Made by a program: the position numbers and the translations under genes. From NCBI GenBank assembly GCA_021107375.1, contig JAIOSY010000269.1, positions 1 through 6,871 on the forward strand: a stretch of DNA of 6,871 nt, in the 5' to 3' direction. The notes under the pieces are model-generated. The model had not been told where the DNA came from, did not search any database, and was given only the letters and a program-made list of their open reading frames with translations. This stretch comes from Sulfurimonas sp. (GTDB lineage: Bacteria > Campylobacterota > Campylobacteria > Campylobacterales > Sulfurimonadaceae). Shown in pieces: positions 4,575 through 6,871 of this stretch. Numbering within the stretch: position 1 is the stretch's first letter; every line of letters starts with the position of its first letter.

Positions 4575-5866
4575 TGAAAAAAGTTGAGTTGCTTTCTCCT
4601 GCTGGGACTTTAGAAAAATTAAAAATTGCTTTTGATTTTGGTGCGGATGCTGTGTATGCTGGTGTTTCTCACTTTTCTCTTCGTATTCGTTCTGGAAAAG
4701 AATTTTCGATGGAAGAGTTTGGTGAAGGTGTAGAGTATGCACATGAGCGAGGTAAAAAAGTTTATGCGACTATAAATGGATTTCCGTTTAACTCTCAGTT
4801 AAGTTTACTAAAAAAACATATTTTAGCGATGGCTGAGTTAAAACCAGATGCTTTTATTGTAGCAACTCCTGGTGTTTTAAAACTTTGTTATGATTTAGTT
4901 CCCCACATGCCATTACATCTATCAACTCAAGCAAATGTTATGAATGTTTTAGATGCTCAGATTTATCATGAGATGGGGGCTACTCGTATTATTACAGCTA
5001 GAGAAATATCTTTAAAAGATTTAGTTGCTATAAAAAAAGAGCTTCCAGATTTAGAACTTGAAGTTTTTGTTCATGGTTCAATGTGTTTTGCATATTCTGG
5101 ACGATGTCTTATCTCAACGCTTCAAAGTGGTAGAGTTCCAAATCGTGGATCTTGTGCAAATGATTGTCGTTTTGAGTATGAGCTTTATGCTGCAAATCCT
5201 GAAACAGGGACTCTTTTTAGACTTGAAGAGGAAGCTGGAGTTGGAACTTACATAATGAATGCGAAAGATCTGAATCTTGCTTCACATATGAAAGAGATTT
5301 TAGATAGTGGTGTAGTTGATTCTGTAAAAATAGAGGGAAGAACTAAAACAGCATATTATGCAGCAACAACAGCTAAAGCTTATAGAATGGCGATAGATGA
5401 TTATTATGATGAAGAGTTTAATGATGAAAAGTATCAGTATGAGTTACAGTCTCTTCAAAATCGTGGATATACAGATGCTTATCTTGTTTCTCGCCCATTT
5501 GAAAAACATGATACTCAGAGTTTAGATTTTACTATGCAACTTGGAACTCATCAGGTAAGTGGAGTTGTAAATGAAGAGGGAACTCACTTTTTGTGTAAGT
5601 ATAAAACTCTGCCAAATGATGAGTTAGAAGTCGTAGCACCTTTTGGTTCTGATATAGCGATAGTAGATAATGAGATTGGTTCAACTTATGAAAGAGATGG
5701 AAAGTTTTTTATGAAATTAAAGCAATTAGTTGCTGAAAACAAAAAGGTACTAGAAGCAGTTCATAGTGGAAATACAAACCCCATAACTCTCCCGACCCAC
5801 ATGCCAGCATATACTTTTCTAAGAGTACCATCTCATGAAGATATGGGGATATTACCTAAAAAATAA
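4574..5866 (+). CDS. trhP: U32 family protein, likely tRNA hydroxylation protein TrhP (YegQ-like; formerly 'collagenase PrtC')
   Basis: A 430-residue protein with the U32 signature EVFVHGSMCFAYSGRCLIS (163-181). The family's four conserved cysteines are visible: Cys171, Cys178, Cys194 and Cys198. They are thought to hold an Fe-S cluster. A KIEGR segment follows at 252-256. The N-terminus MKKVELLSPAGTLEKLKIAF with GADAVYAG begins the TIM-barrel-like domain, and residues about 320-420 form the C-terminal beta domain. The length and both domains match E. coli YegQ/TrhP, which uses prephenate to make 5-hydroxyuridine at position 34 of tRNAs. Annotation as a protease or collagenase is older and probably wrong. 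The ATG overlaps the cheZ stop by one base, with GGAAA upstream. The link to chemotaxis looks like shared transcription rather than shared function. The TrhP role is inferred from the family. Confidence 0.85.
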   Translation: MKKVELLSPAGTLEKLKIAFDFGADAVYAGVSHFSLRIRSGKEFSMEEFGEGVEYAHERGKKVYATINGFPFNSQLSLLKKHILAMAELKPDAFIVATPGVLKLCYDLVPHMPLHLSTQANVMNVLDAQIYHEMGATRIITAREISLKDLVAIKKELPDLELEVFVHGSMCFAYSGRCLISTLQSGRVPNRGSCANDCRFEYELYAANPETGTLFRLEEEAGVGTYIMNAKDLNLASHMKEILDSGVVDSVKIEGRTKTAYYAATTAKAYRMAIDDYYDEEFNDEKYQYELQSLQNRGYTDAYLVSRPFEKHDTQSLDFTMQLGTHQVSGVVNEEGTHFLCKYKTLPNDELEVVAPFGSDIAIVDNEIGSTYERDGKFFMKLKQLVAENKKVLEAVHSGNTNPITLPTHMPAYTFLRVPSHEDMGILPKK

Positions 5867-5887
5867 AGATTAATTTTTAGGTAATAT
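5849..5887. terminator. 14-bp inverted repeat between convergent gene ends, possible bidirectional terminator
   Basis: ATATTACCTAAAAA (5849-5862) and its exact reverse complement (5874-5887) flank an 11-base loop that contains the stop of the U32 gene and part of the kinase stop. Each arm encodes the tail of one protein (ILPKK and ILPKN). The stem is symmetric, so it could act on both strands. However, the U run sits in the loop-proximal part of the 3' arm rather than after the stem, so it is not a textbook intrinsic terminator. Confidence 0.42.
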
Positions 5888-6871
5888 GATACTAAATTTA
5901 GCACCATTATTTTCATTTTCTACTTCGATAGATCCATTGAAATATTCAAGTATAATTTTTTTACTCATATATAATCCTATACCAGTTCCTATACTCTCGT
6001 GTTTAGTAGTAAAATAAGGGTCAAATATTTTTTCTAAAATGCTATCAGGAATTCCACCAGCATTATCATGAATTATAATTGTTATATCTGATTTTGTATT
6101 GATAATTGAGATTGTAACAGTTGGATTATCAATCTTTCTCTCAATCAATATATCTTTTGCATTATTAAGTATATTTATCACAACTTGCTGCAGTTCTCTA
6201 TCATAGCCATTTATTTCACAAGGTATATTACCTGATTCAACAATATGAAAGCTTATATTGTTTTTTATAAATTCATTTTTAGAGATGTTATATGCTTGTT
6301 CTATAGTATGTCTTGGCATAAAGTTTGATTTTTGTTTTTCATCACTTGAAAGTTTTCTAAAATCTTCTATTGTTTGGCTAAGATAAGATGTGTAACTTTT
6401 TATTCTAGTTGATGTTTCTAAAAATACTTTAACATCTAAATTTTTCATATCATCAAGTTCTATATCAAATTCAATATCATTTAGTGTGTTGTTAATTGCC
6501 CCTATTGGTTGTCTCCATTGATGAGCTACATTTGACATCATATCACCCATTGCAGAGATTCTATTTTGCGACTCTATAATTTTCAATTGTCTTTCTTGTT
6601 CGGTAATGTCTCTATGGAAACCTGTAATATGAATAGGTTCGCCACCATCAAAGAAAATATCTCCAACATCTTCTATCATTAGTTTTTCTCCATATTTTGT
6701 TACCAATGGATATCTTATTCTAAAGTGTACATACTTTGGAGTATTTTGATGTAGTTCTATTAAGTCATGCATTGCTAAATGATGCTTAAATCTATTATTT
6801 TCTTCTATAAGAGATAAGTAATCTATATATTCAGGTTTTTCATCCTCTTTAAAACCTAGCCTTTTTTTCCA
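5870..6871 (-). CDS. PAS-domain sensor histidine kinase (5' end outside the window)
   Basis: The frame stays open from the stop at 5870 to the right edge, giving 333 visible residues and no start. The first ATG (6772) lies inside a PAS domain and is not the true start: the 33 codons upstream read WKKRLGFKEDEKPEYIDYLS, which is PAS-like. PAS spans about 1-90, ending in the PAC motif ITGFHRDITEQE. The H-box is SNVAHQWRQPIGAI, with phospho-accepting His117. The ATPase domain has an N-box (ILNNAKD, about 234-240), G1 (DNAGGIPD, from 269), F-box (FDPYFTTK, 283-290) and G2 (GTGIGLYMSK, from 295). It is complete to its C-terminus. No membrane segment is visible, but the N-terminal sensor part is missing, so location and ligand are unknown. 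No response regulator is in the window. It converges on the U32 gene with a 3-base gap. Confidence 0.92.
   Translation of the reverse strand, partial: WKKRLGFKEDEKPEYIDYLSLIEENNRFKHHLAMHDLIELHQNTPKYVHFRIRYPLVTKYGEKLMIEDVGDIFFDGGEPIHITGFHRDITEQERQLKIIESQNRISAMGDMMSNVAHQWRQPIGAINNTLNDIEFDIELDDMKNLDVKVFLETSTRIKSYTSYLSQTIEDFRKLSSDEKQKSNFMPRHTIEQAYNISKNEFIKNNISFHIVESGNIPCEINGYDRELQQVVINILNNAKDILIERKIDNPTVTISIINTKSDITIIIHDNAGGIPDSILEKIFDPYFTTKHESIGTGIGLYMSKKIILEYFNGSIEVENENNGAKFSIILPKN

Noticed and set aside
5058..5255. Plus-strand 65-codon frame inside the U32 gene
   Set aside because: It overlaps the conserved four-cysteine region of the U32 protein in another frame, so it is a chance frame.
4574..5866. 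U32 gene as a secreted collagenase virulence factor
   Set aside because: There is no signal peptide, and the cysteine set and length fit the tRNA-hydroxylation TrhP/YegQ group better than a protease.
6770..6772. ATG at 6772 as start of the histidine kinase
   Set aside because: The frame continues open to the window edge and the upstream codons encode PAS-like sequence, so this Met is internal.

Overview
The window is AT-rich and comes from the chromosome of a member of the Campylobacterota (former Epsilonproteobacteria). It is most like the free-living Sulfurimonas/Arcobacter-type lineages. Three things support this: a remote CheZ homologue directly followed by a U32-family gene (the order known from Helicobacter pylori HP0170-HP0169), a PAS histidine kinase with the AHQWRQP H-box typical of this phylum, and consistently A/T-ending codon use. 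There are nine protein genes, two of them cut by the window edges. There are no RNA genes, mobile elements or CRISPR arrays. Genus assignment is inference.

Layout. (1) Positions 1-932, minus strand: a thioredoxin operon, trxA, then a membrane-anchored thioredoxin-like protein with no cysteines, then trxB (5' end only). (2) Positions 933-1093: a divergent regulatory region. It holds a perfect FNR-type box (TTGAT-N4-ATCAA) centred about 41.5 bp upstream of the start predicted from a TATAAT box, the spacing of a class II FNR/CRP-activated promoter. (3) Positions 1094-3008, plus strand: a compact three-gene operon of a DUF2249 protein, a 12-helix NnrS-like / heme-copper-oxidase-subunit-I-like membrane protein, and a DUF59 (SufT/MIP18-type) Fe-S assembly factor. 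(4) Positions 3005-3784, minus strand: a PHP-family histidinol-phosphatase whose stop codon interlocks with that of the DUF59 gene in a shared TTAA. (5) Positions 3867-5866, plus strand: cheZ and a U32 (TrhP/YegQ-type) gene, coupled by a TAATG overlap. (6) Positions 5870-6871, minus strand: a PAS sensor histidine kinase whose start lies outside the window.

Functional reading. The best candidate for something under-described is region 2-3. DUF2249, NnrS-like and DUF59 proteins tend to occur near denitrification and nitric-oxide-response genes. Here they form a cassette behind an FNR/DNR-type operator, which suggests an oxygen- or NO-controlled module that protects or repairs metal centres. The trx operon next to it, with a redox-dead thioredoxin-like membrane protein between trxA and trxB, is a second point of interest. 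The remaining genes (HisK, CheZ, U32, kinase) look like ordinary housekeeping, chemotaxis and signalling genes.
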